Source: Carboxylicivirga agarovorans (GTDB taxonomy: Bacteria; Bacteroidota; Bacteroidia; Bacteroidales; Marinilabiliaceae). Taken from it: a stretch of 64,000 bases of DNA. The position numbers and the translations under genes were made by a program. The stretch covers positions 62,001 through 126,000 of the forward strand of contig NZ_JBNGPA010000016.1 in NCBI RefSeq assembly GCF_050589845.1, read 5' to 3'. Shown here piece after piece: positions 54,216-63,814 of the stretch (position 1 is the stretch's first letter; each line of letters opens with the position of its first letter). The notes beneath the pieces are model-generated. The model saw only the letters and a list, made by a program, of their open reading frames with translations. It searched no databases and was not told the origin of the DNA.

Positions 54216-56150
54216 ATGAGTTACTTAAAGTTCGACAAGGCTCAATTGGTAAACACTGAATACTCCTTGAAAAAGGAATTCATCCGTACCAATAGAGCAG
54301 GCTCTTTTGCCAGTTCAACTATTATTAATTGCAACACCCGTAAGTACCATGGGCTCTTAATTTGTCCGATCGATGAATTTAACGGAGACAATCACGTTCT
54401 GTTATCTTCATTGGATGAGACAATTATTCAACATGGTGCGCCGTTTAACCTTGGCATCCATAAATATCCCGGAACTTATAGCCCTAAGGGACATAAGTAC
54501 ATAAGGGAGTATGAAGTCGATCCCAATCCGGCAATTACGTATCGTGTGGGTGGCGTATTATTGAAAAAAGAAATTTTGCTGGTTGAAAAGGAACAGCGCA
54601 TTCTGGTAAAATACACTTTACTCGAAGCCCATTCGCCTACTACTATCCGATTCCAGCCATTTGTTGCATTCCGTAACATTCATGCTTTAACCAAGGCTAA
54701 TCTTGATGCCAACACACGTGCGGCGGTAGCCAAAAACGGTATTAGCCTGAAACTTTACGAAGGTTTTCCTCAATTGTTTATGCAAACATCGAGAGCGGCT
54801 GAGTTTGTTCATGCACCTGACTGGTATTTTGACATTGAATACAAGGAGGAGAAAAAACGTGGCTATGAGTGCCATGAAGACCTGTTTGTACCCGGTTATT
54901 TTGAGATGGAAATCAAAAAGGGTTCCCCAATCATTTTTTCTGCCGGAACCAGGGAAGCTACTCCCGGCTCCCTTGTCAGACAGTTTAATTCAGAATTGAA
55001 AAAACGCATCAATCGTGATAGCTTTGAAAGTTGTCTGGATAACTCTGCACAGCAAACAATATCGCGCAAAGGAAAAACAGTAAGTGTGATCAACGGCTTC
55101 CCGTTTCTAAGCCACAGCGAACGAAACACCTATTTATCAATACCGGGACTTTGCCTTTCACGGGATGATGAGAAGACCTTCAATGAGATTTTAAACACCT
55201 CGTTAAAAACGATCACCAATCGCTTTTTACCAGAAAAGGCACTTAATAAAGACCGTACCTCTGTTGATGTGCCTTTATGGCTTTTCTGGACCTTACAGCA
55301 ATATGTAACTTTTGGAGCTGATAAGGCAGATATTTGGTCAAAATACAAAAAGGTCATCAAAGAAATACTAAACTATTACAAGAGTCGATCGCACCTGGCC
55401 ATTGAACTTCATGACAATGGTTTATTGTGGACCAGCCAAAAAGGAGTCACCTGGATGAAAGTGCGTAACAATGGTACATTTCTTCAGCAGCGCATGGGTT
55501 ATGTAGTCGAAGTAAACGCCTTATGGTATAATGCTGTTGTTTTTGCCCTGGACCTTGCTGGAAAAGGCAATGACAAATCATTCATTAAGGAATGGCAGTC
55601 TTATCCAGACCTGATTAAAGAAAGTTTTAACCAGGTTTTCTGGGATGATGAAAAAAGTTACCTGGCAGACTATGTCAGTGATAACTACTGCAGTTGGAGT
55701 ATACGCCCCAATATGCTATTTGCTGCGTCACTGCCTAACTCCTGTTTAAATACGGAACAGAAAAAATCTATACTTGACAAAGTGGAAACAGACCTATTGA
55801 CACCAAGAGGACTGAGAACCCTGTCTCCTAATAACCAGGACTATCTGGGCGTTATCAATGGTAACGAATACGAACGCAACAGGGCGTTACACAATGGTTC
55901 TGTTTTCCCTTGGTTATTTGGACATTATGCTGATGCTTACCTCGATTTGCATAAGACATCGGGTGTAGCACACATTAAACGACTATTGGAAGGATTTGAA
56001 GAATGTGTTACTGAACATGGCATCGGTTCCATTTCTCAAATATACGATGGCAACCCGCCTCATAAACCTAATGAAGCAACCTCATATGCTCTGAGTGTTG
56101 CTGAAATCATAAGGGTTGGTAAAATGATTAATAATCTATCTGATAAGTAG
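54216..56150 (+). CDS. Glycogen debranching enzyme (amylo-alpha-1,6-glucosidase type)
   Basis: A 644-residue enzyme that hydrolyses the alpha-1,6 branch stubs of glycogen. The N-terminal GDE_N domain begins TNRAGSFASSTIINCNTRKY followed by HGLLI, a strong family signature, and goes to about 270. The C-terminal GDE_C domain is an (alpha/alpha)6 barrel with DVPLWLFWTLQQYV, LLWTSQKGVTWMK, NALWYNAVVFALDLAGKGN and TRGLRTLSP-type blocks (here TPRGLRTLSPNN). The frame starts with a TTG at 54210, but the ATG at 54216 is the normal start. It opens a four-gene operon with GT4, GH57 and the GT3-GT35 fusion. Confidence 0.92.
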   Translation: MSYLKFDKAQLVNTEYSLKKEFIRTNRAGSFASSTIINCNTRKYHGLLICPIDEFNGDNHVLLSSLDETIIQHGAPFNLGIHKYPGTYSPKGHKYIREYEVDPNPAITYRVGGVLLKKEILLVEKEQRILVKYTLLEAHSPTTIRFQPFVAFRNIHALTKANLDANTRAAVAKNGISLKLYEGFPQLFMQTSRAAEFVHAPDWYFDIEYKEEKKRGYECHEDLFVPGYFEMEIKKGSPIIFSAGTREATPGSLVRQFNSELKKRINRDSFESCLDNSAQQTISRKGKTVSVINGFPFLSHSERNTYLSIPGLCLSRDDEKTFNEILNTSLKTITNRFLPEKALNKDRTSVDVPLWLFWTLQQYVTFGADKADIWSKYKKVIKEILNYYKSRSHLAIELHDNGLLWTSQKGVTWMKVRNNGTFLQQRMGYVVEVNALWYNAVVFALDLAGKGNDKSFIKEWQSYPDLIKESFNQVFWDDEKSYLADYVSDNYCSWSIRPNMLFAASLPNSCLNTEQKKSILDKVETDLLTPRGLRTLSPNNQDYLGVINGNEYERNRALHNGSVFPWLFGHYADAYLDLHKTSGVAHIKRLLEGFEECVTEHGIGSISQIYDGNPPHKPNEATSYALSVAEIIRVGKMINNLSDK

Positions 56151-56155
56151 TTTTT

Positions 56156-57451
56156 ATGAAAGTATTAATGTTCGGATGGGAATTTCCTCCTCATATATCA
56201 GGTGGTTTAGGAACTGCCTGCTACGGTTTAACAAAAGGTTTATCTAAAATAGATGATTTGGATATTGTATTTGTGGTACCCAAAGCCTATGGCGATGAAG
56301 ATCAGAGCAAAATGCAACTGGTAGGTGCCAATAATACACATATTAAGCAGGTACAGGAACACATTAAAAAGTTTAAATCAAAACATACCTACCTTGAAGT
56401 TGAATCAGAATTGATACCATATAACGATCCTGATGAATACTACACCTTCCGTGATTCCAAATTATTTGGTAAAAACAAACTATTCAAGGTCAACACAGAA
56501 GGTAAGCTTGAATTTAGTGGTAAATATGGTTCTAACCTTATTGAAGAAATATACAAGTATGCCTATGTAGCTTCTACAATCAGCATGGATAATGAGCACG
56601 ATGTTATTCATGCTCATGACTGGTTATGCTACCCGGCCGGCATTGCAGCCAAGGAAGTATCAGGCAAGCCATTGGTTGTGCATGTACACGCAACTGATTT
56701 TGACCGCAGTGGCGGCAGCGTAAACCCCAAGGTATTTGAAATTGAAAAAATGGGCATGGATGCTGCTGATAAAATCATTGCGGTAAGCAACCTTACCCGC
56801 AACATCGTCATTGAAAAGTACGGTCAGGATCCTGATAAGGTAGAAACTGTTTATAATGCCGTTGAACCGGTAACTTTTGAACAGAAAAAGTCCATTAAAA
56901 AAGGTGTTAAGGAAAAGGTGGTGACCTTTCTGGGCAGAATAACCATGCAAAAAGGTCCCGAATACTTTGTTGAAGCAGCTAACGAAGTGTTAAAACGAAC
57001 CGGCAATGTCAGGTTTGTAATGGCTGGAAGCGGTGATATGCTTGAGAAAATGGTGGCTCGTGCCGCTCAACTGGGCATAAGCGACCGATTCCACTTTACC
57101 GGTTTCCTTAAAGGCGATGATGTATTTAAAATGTTTGAGATGAGCGACGTATATGTCATGCCATCTGTATCAGAACCATTTGGTATATCCCCCCTCGAAG
57201 CCATGCAATCCAATGTTCCGGTTATCATATCCAAGCAATCGGGTGTTTCTGAAATATTAACCCATGCTGTAAAAGTCGATTACTGGGACATTGATGCATT
57301 AGCCGATGCTATTTACGGAATAATTAAATACGATTCTCTTTCAGGAATTTTTAAAGAAAAAGGCAAAGAAGAAGTAGATAACCTGAAGTGGACCAACGCA
57401 GCACTGCATGTACACGAGGTGTACAATAATGCCATTAACTCATTCCTTTAA
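56156..57451 (+). CDS. GT4 glycosyltransferase of the glycogen/alpha-glucan operon
   Basis: A 431-residue GT-B enzyme. The N-terminal half begins MFGWEFPPHISGGLGTACYG, like starch synthase-type loops that bind nucleotide sugar, and has IHAHDWLCYPAG; the C-terminal half has VTFLGRITMQKGPEYFVEAA and MPSVSEPFGISPLEAMQSNV, with the EX7E-type catalytic motif. It may extend alpha-1,4 chains with ADP- or UDP-glucose. It lies 5 bases after the debranching enzyme gene. Similar trios of debranching enzyme, GT4 and GH57 are found in other Bacteroidota. Exact activity is not established. Confidence 0.85.
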   Translation: MKVLMFGWEFPPHISGGLGTACYGLTKGLSKIDDLDIVFVVPKAYGDEDQSKMQLVGANNTHIKQVQEHIKKFKSKHTYLEVESELIPYNDPDEYYTFRDSKLFGKNKLFKVNTEGKLEFSGKYGSNLIEEIYKYAYVASTISMDNEHDVIHAHDWLCYPAGIAAKEVSGKPLVVHVHATDFDRSGGSVNPKVFEIEKMGMDAADKIIAVSNLTRNIVIEKYGQDPDKVETVYNAVEPVTFEQKKSIKKGVKEKVVTFLGRITMQKGPEYFVEAANEVLKRTGNVRFVMAGSGDMLEKMVARAAQLGISDRFHFTGFLKGDDVFKMFEMSDVYVMPSVSEPFGISPLEAMQSNVPVIISKQSGVSEILTHAVKVDYWDIDALADAIYGIIKYDSLSGIFKEKGKEEVDNLKWTNAALHVHEVYNNAINSFL

Positions 57452-57469
57452 ACACTAAAACTAAACTAG

Positions 57470-58765
57470 ATGAAGTCAATTTGTTTATATTTCCAGGTAC
57501 ATCAGCCATTACGTTTAAGAAGATATCGTTTTTTTGACATTGGTCACGACCACTATTACTATGATGATTTCACCAATGAATCAATCATGCACAAAATTGT
57601 GAAAGAATGCTACCTGCCGGCCAATGAAATCTTATTGAATCTTATAAAATCAAATAATAAAAGTTTTAAAGTGAGTTTTTCAGTTACGGGCGTTGTACTT
57701 GATCAGTTTGAACAGTATGCACCCGAAGTTATTGAAAGCTTTAAACAACTTGCCGATACCGGATGCGTGGAATTTTTGGCTGAAACCTATTCACACTCGC
57801 TTGTAGCACTTAATAACAATGATGAGTTTAAATCACAGGTTAAGGCACACAGTCAGCGTATCCACTCATTATTTGGTCAAAAACCAAAAATATTCCGCAA
57901 TACCGAACTGGTATACTCCGATGAAATAGGCAAAACAGTAGCCGGCATGGGTTACAAAGGCATGCTTACTGAAGGTGCGAAACACATCCTTGGGTGGAAA
58001 AGTCCTAATTATTTGTATTGCAATGCCATCAACCCTAAATTAAAACTACTGATGCGCAACTATACACTGAGCGACGACATAGCTTTTCGTTTCTCTGAAG
58101 AGGGCTGGAATGAATGGCCTTTAACAACAGAGAAATTGGTTGACTGGATGAACCAGATGGATGAAAAGGAAGAGATTGTCAATGTTTTTATGGACTACGA
58201 AACCTTTGGTGAACACCAGAAGAAAGAGTCGGGAATTTTTGAATTCCTTGAAAACCTCCCGGCCGCCGTTCTTAAGTCAGGCCATTACGAGTTTATCACA
58301 CCTTCTGAAGCGGTTAAAAAATACCAGCCCATTGCTGTTGCACATGTACCTAATGTAATTTCGTGGGCCGATGAAGAACGTGACCTATCAGCATGGCTTG
58401 GTAACTCCTTGCAGGACGAGGCATTTTCAAAGTTAAATGAACTGCGTGATGATGTTTTGACACTAAATGACCAACGCATTAATAAGGATTGGAACTACCT
58501 CCAGAGCAGTGATCACTTCTATTACATGTGTACTAAATTCTTTTCTGACGGTGATGTGCATTCATACTTTAACCCTTATAACTCGCCCTATGATGCGTTT
58601 ATAAATTATATGAATGTATTGAGTGATTTTAAAATACGCATTAAGGAGTTAATGGATGCAAGAGCACAAGAAGAAACCAATGATGAGTTGCAGCAAAAGG
58701 ACAAGCTGATAAAGCAATATGAGAAAGAAATAAGTAAGCTCAAAAAGCAGATTCTGCAGGACTAG
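57470..58765 (+). CDS. GH57 family alpha-amylase/glucanotransferase
   Basis: A 431-residue GH57 enzyme. It starts CLYFQVHQPLRLRRYRFFDI, which is the first conserved region of GH57; the nucleophile is the Glu of RNTELVYSD and the acid-base Asp is in VFMDYETFGEHQ. It cleaves or transfers alpha-1,4 glucan. The C-terminal 30 residues form a charged coiled coil (QKDKLIKQYEKEISKLKKQI). It has no signal peptide, so it acts in the cytoplasm, on storage glycogen. It lies 18 bases after the GT4 gene. Confidence 0.92.
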   Translation: MKSICLYFQVHQPLRLRRYRFFDIGHDHYYYDDFTNESIMHKIVKECYLPANEILLNLIKSNNKSFKVSFSVTGVVLDQFEQYAPEVIESFKQLADTGCVEFLAETYSHSLVALNNNDEFKSQVKAHSQRIHSLFGQKPKIFRNTELVYSDEIGKTVAGMGYKGMLTEGAKHILGWKSPNYLYCNAINPKLKLLMRNYTLSDDIAFRFSEEGWNEWPLTTEKLVDWMNQMDEKEEIVNVFMDYETFGEHQKKESGIFEFLENLPAAVLKSGHYEFITPSEAVKKYQPIAVAHVPNVISWADEERDLSAWLGNSLQDEAFSKLNELRDDVLTLNDQRINKDWNYLQSSDHFYYMCTKFFSDGDVHSYFNPYNSPYDAFINYMNVLSDFKIRIKELMDARAQEETNDELQQKDKLIKQYEKEISKLKKQILQD

Positions 58766-58889
58766 CTCCTCTCATTAACATTGCCATGGAATCAAATAAA
58801 AATCAAACATATGCAAAAACTTTAGCGATGGTATGACAAAGCACTACCGACACAAGTAATTTGCATATGATTTAATAAACTATAATCAT

Positions 58890-61800
58890 ATGAAAAAGGT
58901 AAAACCAGATCCCGATTTTATTTTTGAAGTCAGCTGGGAAGTATGTAATAAAGTAGGAGGAATTCATACGGTTATTTCTACAAAAGCACAATCACTTAAG
59001 AAAACACTTAAGGATAACATTATATACATTGGTCCTGATTTTAATTATAAAGAGCACCGCGAGAAAGAATTTAAAGAAGATGACTCGCTTTATCCTGATT
59101 TTAAGCAAAAGGCTGAAAAGCTAGGGATTCCCATCAGGATTGGTCGTTGGAAAATTCCCGGTGAACCCCAGGTCATCCTGATCGACTTTAAACCATTGCT
59201 CAAAAACAAGGATGCTTTCTATGCTAAAATGTGGGAAGTGTACAGACTGGAGTCGCTCTATGGTGCCGATGACTACCATGAACCGGCTATTTTTGGTTAT
59301 GCTGCCGGTCAGATAATCGAAAGCTTTGTAAAAGAATATGTATCTGTGCGCGAAAAGGCGGTGGCACAGTTTCACGAGTGGATGACAGGTGCCGGATGCT
59401 TATACATAGAGCATCACATGCCTGAAATTGCCACCATTTTTACCACCCATGCCACCATGCTTGGACGGGTACTGGCCAGTAATGGTGAAGCCTTGTATGA
59501 TAATTTATATAAGTTCGACACTAAAGAAAAAACCAGCCAGTACAATGTATCAGCCAAGTGTTCACTGGAAAAGAAAGCAGCCCTTGCAGCCGACTGCCTG
59601 ACCACTGTTAGTGAAATTACAGCACGCGAATGTAAGCAGTTTTATGATCGCCCCGTTGATGTGGTATTACCCAACGGATTTGAAGATGATTTTGTCCCCG
59701 AGCCCGGCACTCTGAAAAACACAAGAGAAGCATCGCGTCAACAACTAAAAGAAGTTGCCGAAACAATGCTGGGTTATTCACTTGCTTCAGATACCCTCTT
59801 TGTTGGAACCGGTGGGCGTTACGAGTTTAAAAACAAAGGTATTGATGTATTGCTTGATACCTTAGGTAAATTAAACCATGACCGTACACTCGATCGTGAA
59901 ATTGTTGCTTTTTTCTTTATTCCGGGAGATCAGCGAGGACCACGAAAGGATTTGGTCAATAGCCTGAGTAATAATAAAAAAGACGAAGGGTTGGTAACGC
60001 CATTTATTACTCACTACCTGGGCAACGTTGATCACGACCCGATCTTAAACAAAATTAAGGAAGTGGGTTTTAGCAATGCAGCTGACGAAAAGGTAAAAGT
60101 CATTTTTGTACCAACCTACCTGACCGGGCATGATGGCATTTTTAATAAAGCCTATTACGATCTGCTGATAGCGCTTGACTTATCCGTTTTTCCATCATAT
60201 TATGAGCCCTGGGGTTATACGCCAATGGAAAGTGTGGCCTTTGGAGTACCTACCATCACCACATCACTGGCAGGATTTGGTAAATGGGTTATGCAGATAG
60301 CAGAAAATGGTAAAGGCGGTGTTGAAGTCATTGATCGAAACGATTCCAATACGGATGAACTTGTCCATAATATGGCGCATTATATTCAGCGCTTTGCCCA
60401 GCAGCCCGAAGAGGTGGTACAGAATTATCGTGAGAACGCAAGACAAATTGCCCAAAGAGCACTTTGGAAGAATTTTATCGGCTATTACCACAAAGCCTAT
60501 GAATTAGCAATAAGAAACAACATGAGTAAAGGAAAAGACAAGCACGAAACCAAACAACTAGAAGTAGCCAGAACCAACCAGCTTCAATGGCGCAAGTTAA
60601 TAGTTGAATCAAACCTTCCGGCCGACCTGTCAGGACTTGAGGAATTATCAAAAAACCTGTGGTGGTGCTGGAACTACCAGGCTATTGACCTTTTTGAATA
60701 CATTGATCCGGCTTTGTGGGTCAAGGTTAAAAAGAACCCGATCATACTGCTTAAATCAATTAGCAGTACACGCCTGGCTGAACTTGAAAAAGACAAAGAC
60801 TTTCTGAAGCGTTATCAATCGGTTTACCAGGACTTCAAGGATTATATGGCCGTTAAACCGGCAGCCAATCAGCCTAAAATTGCCTATTTCAGTATGGAAT
60901 ACGGGCTAAGTGATAATCTAAAGATTTATTCAGGAGGCTTGGGTATATTAGCCGGCGATTACCTGAAGGAAGCCAGTGACTCCAATGTTAACATGGTGGC
61001 CGTTGGCTTTTTATACAAGTTTGGTTACTTCACCCAACGCTTATCTCTCAAAGGCGAACAGCTGGTTGAGTTAAACGCGCAAAAGTTCTCATTCCTTCCG
61101 GTAACCTTGTTACGCGACGAAGCAGGGGTGCCCAAAACCATTAATTTCCACCTGGAAGGGCGAACAGTCAAAGCCATGATCTGGGAAGTGAATGTGGGAC
61201 GTATTAAGCTTTATCTGCTCGATACCGAAACTGAAATGAACAATGAGCAAGATCGTGTCATAACCCATCAGCTATATGGTGGCGACTGGGATAACCGTAT
61301 CAAGCAGGAGATATTACTTGGTATCGGCGGTATCCGGGCACTCGATGAGCTGAATATTGAACCCGACCTGTACCATTGTAACGAAGGACACGCCGCACTG
61401 ATCAATGTTGAACGCCTGCGTCAGTTTATCAATGATGGTTATTCATATGAAGAAGCATTAGAAATCGTACGGGCCTCATCGTTGTTTACAACACATACGC
61501 CGGTACCGGCAGGACATGATACCTTCGCACCCGATATGATACGCCATTACCTGTATTATATTCCGGAAGAACTGGGTATCAGCTGGGAGAAATTCCTTGC
61601 GCTTGGACGCGCCAACCCATTAGATGCCAATGAGAAATTCTCAATGAGCAACCTGGCTGCACATACTTCAGTGGCGATGAATGGCGTTAGCTGGCTGCAT
61701 GGTAAAATATCGCAGGAAATGTTTAACAACCTCTATGAGGGCTATTTCCCGGAGGAGCTTCACATAGGCTATGTAACCAATGGTGTTCACTACCCCACCT

Positions 61801-63113
61801 GGACAGCCAAAGAGTGGCGTACATTATATGAAAGTGAATTTAAAAAAGGCTTTATCAATGACCAGTCCAATAAAAAGTACTGGGAAAAGATACACGAAAT
61901 TGAAGATGAGAAAATCTGGGCAACCAAAAACGGTTTGCGCAAGCAACTGATCGACTATGCTAAAGATCGATTCCACCGCAATTGGATCAGGCGCTATGAA
62001 GATCCTAAGAGCCTTGTTGAAATCATTGATTCCATTGACGAAAATAGCTTAACCATTGGTTTTGCACGACGTTTTGCAACCTATAAGCGTGCACACCTTT
62101 TGTTTAGTGACATTGACCGCTTATCGAAGATCTTAAATAATCCTGAGATGCCGGTTCAGTTTATCTTTGCCGGTAAGGCTCACCCGGCCGACAAGGCAGG
62201 ACAGGATTTGATCAAGCTGATCGTTGATGTTTCGCGCCGCCCTGAGTTCGTTGGTAAGATCCTCTTCCTGGAGAATTATGACATGGAATTAGGTCAGAAA
62301 CTGGTCAAAGGGGTTGACATATGGATGAACACTCCTACCCGTCCGCTGGAAGCATCTGGTACTTCGGGCGAAAAAGCGGTGATGAACGGTGTCATGAACT
62401 TCAGTGTACTTGACGGATGGTGGCTGGAAGGCTATCGCAAAGGTGCAGGATGGGCTCTGACTGAAAAGCGCACCTATGAAAATCAGGGTTTTCAGGATGA
62501 ACTGGATGCACAAACCATCTACTCGATGTTTGAAAACGAGATCGTACCTTTATTTTATAAACGTAATGAAAACAACATACCGGTTGACTGGGTGAAATAC
62601 ATTAAAAACTGTATTGCTGATATTGCACCTGATTATACAACAAAACGTATGATGGATGATTACAAAGAGCGCTTCTATGAACCAATGTATAAACGCGTAA
62701 GAAAGGTTCGTCTTAATGACTACGAATCAGCCAAAGAGCTGGCCGCCTGGAAACAAAGGCTGCTGGCATCATGGGATAAGATCGAAGTCATTTCGGTAGA
62801 TGCGCCAAGCACCCCAAAACACAAATACCTGTCGGGGCAGTCATACCACATGGAGGTGGCCCTGGATCTAAAAGATCTCAAGGATGAAAACATTTGTGTT
62901 GAGCTGGTAATCCGTAATTCATCAGAAGGGCAAAGTAGCGGACCTATTACAACACAAAAGTTCAGTCAGGTACGTAAAGTTGATACACTGGCATTCTACG
63001 AACTGGATCTGGAGTTGCTTGATCCGGGTATCTTTGACTTTGGCGTTCGTGTTTTCGCCTGCAATCCGGCGCTACCCCATCGACAGGATTTCAGCTATGT
63101 CAAATGGATATAG
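58890..63113 (+). CDS. Glycogen synthase (GT3) - glycogen phosphorylase (GT35) fusion protein
   Basis: A 1407-residue bifunctional enzyme. Residues 1-545 match the eukaryote-type GT3 glycogen synthases: FEVSWEVCNKVGGIHTVIST, FHEWMTGAG, and the catalytic SYYEPWGYTPMES near 435-445. Residues from about 545 match alpha-glucan phosphorylases of the GT35 type found with DUF3417: LEELSKNLWWCWNYQAIDLF, SMEYGLSDNLKIYSGGLGIL, HCNEGHAALINVERL, and the PLP lysine in EASGTSGEKAVMNG (Lys1162). In other members of the phylum the two parts are encoded by adjacent genes of about 550 and 855 residues; here there is no stop or frameshift between. It makes and degrades storage glycogen, and ends the operon before a strong terminator. 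Confidence 0.93.
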   Translation: MKKVKPDPDFIFEVSWEVCNKVGGIHTVISTKAQSLKKTLKDNIIYIGPDFNYKEHREKEFKEDDSLYPDFKQKAEKLGIPIRIGRWKIPGEPQVILIDFKPLLKNKDAFYAKMWEVYRLESLYGADDYHEPAIFGYAAGQIIESFVKEYVSVREKAVAQFHEWMTGAGCLYIEHHMPEIATIFTTHATMLGRVLASNGEALYDNLYKFDTKEKTSQYNVSAKCSLEKKAALAADCLTTVSEITARECKQFYDRPVDVVLPNGFEDDFVPEPGTLKNTREASRQQLKEVAETMLGYSLASDTLFVGTGGRYEFKNKGIDVLLDTLGKLNHDRTLDREIVAFFFIPGDQRGPRKDLVNSLSNNKKDEGLVTPFITHYLGNVDHDPILNKIKEVGFSNAADEKVKVIFVPTYLTGHDGIFNKAYYDLLIALDLSVFPSYYEPWGYTPMESVAFGVPTITTSLAGFGKWVMQIAENGKGGVEVIDRNDSNTDELVHNMAHYIQRFAQQPEEVVQNYRENARQIAQRALWKNFIGYYHKAYELAIRNNMSKGKDKHETKQLEVARTNQLQWRKLIVESNLPADLSGLEELSKNLWWCWNYQAIDLFEYIDPALWVKVKKNPIILLKSISSTRLAELEKDKDFLKRYQSVYQDFKDYMAVKPAANQPKIAYFSMEYGLSDNLKIYSGGLGILAGDYLKEASDSNVNMVAVGFLYKFGYFTQRLSLKGEQLVELNAQKFSFLPVTLLRDEAGVPKTINFHLEGRTVKAMIWEVNVGRIKLYLLDTETEMNNEQDRVITHQLYGGDWDNRIKQEILLGIGGIRALDELNIEPDLYHCNEGHAALINVERLRQFINDGYSYEEALEIVRASSLFTTHTPVPAGHDTFAPDMIRHYLYYIPEELGISWEKFLALGRANPLDANEKFSMSNLAAHTSVAMNGVSWLHGKISQEMFNNLYEGYFPEELHIGYVTNGVHYPTWTAKEWRTLYESEFKKGFINDQSNKKYWEKIHEIEDEKIWATKNGLRKQLIDYAKDRFHRNWIRRYEDPKSLVEIIDSIDENSLTIGFARRFATYKRAHLLFSDIDRLSKILNNPEMPVQFIFAGKAHPADKAGQDLIKLIVDVSRRPEFVGKILFLENYDMELGQKLVKGVDIWMNTPTRPLEASGTSGEKAVMNGVMNFSVLDGWWLEGYRKGAGWALTEKRTYENQGFQDELDAQTIYSMFENEIVPLFYKRNENNIPVDWVKYIKNCIADIAPDYTTKRMMDDYKERFYEPMYKRVRKVRLNDYESAKELAAWKQRLLASWDKIEVISVDAPSTPKHKYLSGQSYHMEVALDLKDLKDENICVELVIRNSSEGQSSGPITTQKFSQVRKVDTLAFYELDLELLDPGIFDFGVRVFACNPALPHRQDFSYVKWI

Positions 63114-63160
63114 ACTGAAAACCGGTAAGCTCTGACTAAATACAGACAGTATAATACTCA

Positions 63161-63194
63161 AAAGAGTTGTTCATAATTGAGCAACTCTTTTTTT
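63161..63194 (+). terminator. Rho-independent terminator of the glycogen operon
   Basis: A 12-bp stem with one G-T pair (63161-63172 and 63179-63190) and a T run to 63194, 48 bases after the fusion gene. A near-identical hairpin is found at 63681, after the small gene of the TA remnant. Confidence 0.9.
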
Positions 63195-63223
63195 GACCCG
63201 CTAGTATGCCTCGTGCATAGATA

Positions 63224-63424
63224 ATGCTCACCACGAAGCAACACCAGCATAATAATGGGCTTAAGAATTTCTTTGCCATATTTGAAGCTATAGTTGATGA
63301 ATGGATGTTTATTGATAACTCGGGAGAACCATATGAACTAATTGCTCAAAAAAACAGCAATGAAATTACCATAAGAAATTCTGCCAGGTGGAATGAACTG
63401 GCGAATTACTATAAATCAAAATAA
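63224..63424 (+). pseudogene. C-terminal remnant of a zeta-toxin-like kinase
   Basis: A 66-codon frame, with a stop codon just upstream of its ATG, whose product matches in pattern only the C-terminal end of zeta-toxin family P-loop kinases: NNGLKNFFAIFEAIVDEW, then MFIDNSGEPYELIAQK and the final NSARWNELANYYKSK. The Walker A and catalytic parts, normally about 150 residues upstream, are absent; the bases before it belong to the glycogen operon terminator. I read it as a deletion remnant. It may still be translated. The family call is from memory of the C-terminal patterns, not an alignment. Confidence 0.55.
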
Positions 63425-63425
63425 G

Positions 63426-63590
63426 ATGGATAATAGTGAAAAAATAATTGAAGGCCTGGAGAAAGCCTATAAAAAGCTGATCAGGTATAAGAAGTATAAA
63501 AAAACGCCGATTATTGTATCTAAAGGAGGAAAAGTGGTGGAAATCTCACCTGAGGATGTCTCTACCCAAGAGAATGTCTGTAAAAAATAG
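63426..63590 (+). CDS. Small partner protein of zeta-toxin-like kinases
   Basis: A 54-residue protein starting at 63426, 1 base after the remnant's stop. The body IEGLEKAYKKLIRYKKYKKT, then PIIVSKGGKVVEISPEDV, resembles the small proteins that accompany zeta-type toxin genes in several phyla (helix with spaced Lys/His, then hydrophobic strand, GKVV, and a Pro-Glu end). It probably was the antitoxin or modulator of the module. The frame extends upstream to 63393 in another possible start, but that overlaps the remnant. It is intact while the toxin is not, as expected if toxin loss came first. Confidence 0.55.
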   Translation: MDNSEKIIEGLEKAYKKLIRYKKYKKTPIIVSKGGKVVEISPEDVSTQENVCKK

Positions 63591-63675
63591 GCCCGGCAAT
63601 GATCAGGCATTGTATATGCAGCAAGATGTTGGGTGCGAAACAAGCATATTATCCACAGCGTGGCAATCACACAAC

Positions 63676-63716
63676 ATACAAAAGAGCTGTTCATGTTTGA
63701 GCAGCTCTTTTTCTAT
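63676..63716. terminator. Bidirectional terminator after the TA remnant
   Basis: Perfect 12-bp-class stem AAAGAGCTGTTC (63681-63692) and GAGCAGCTCTTT (63699-63710), one G-T at most, with T runs in both directions. It can end the small plus-strand gene and, on the minus strand, the Pycsar-like gene that stops at 63815. Confidence 0.85.
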
Positions 63717-63814
63717 GTATAAATAGTGATCATTATTCCTTAAAGGCTTCATCATTGCCCCCCATGTAAGATACAGGTAACAGCTCACCTTGCCGTACAA
63801 GTCCCTGCCCGATC

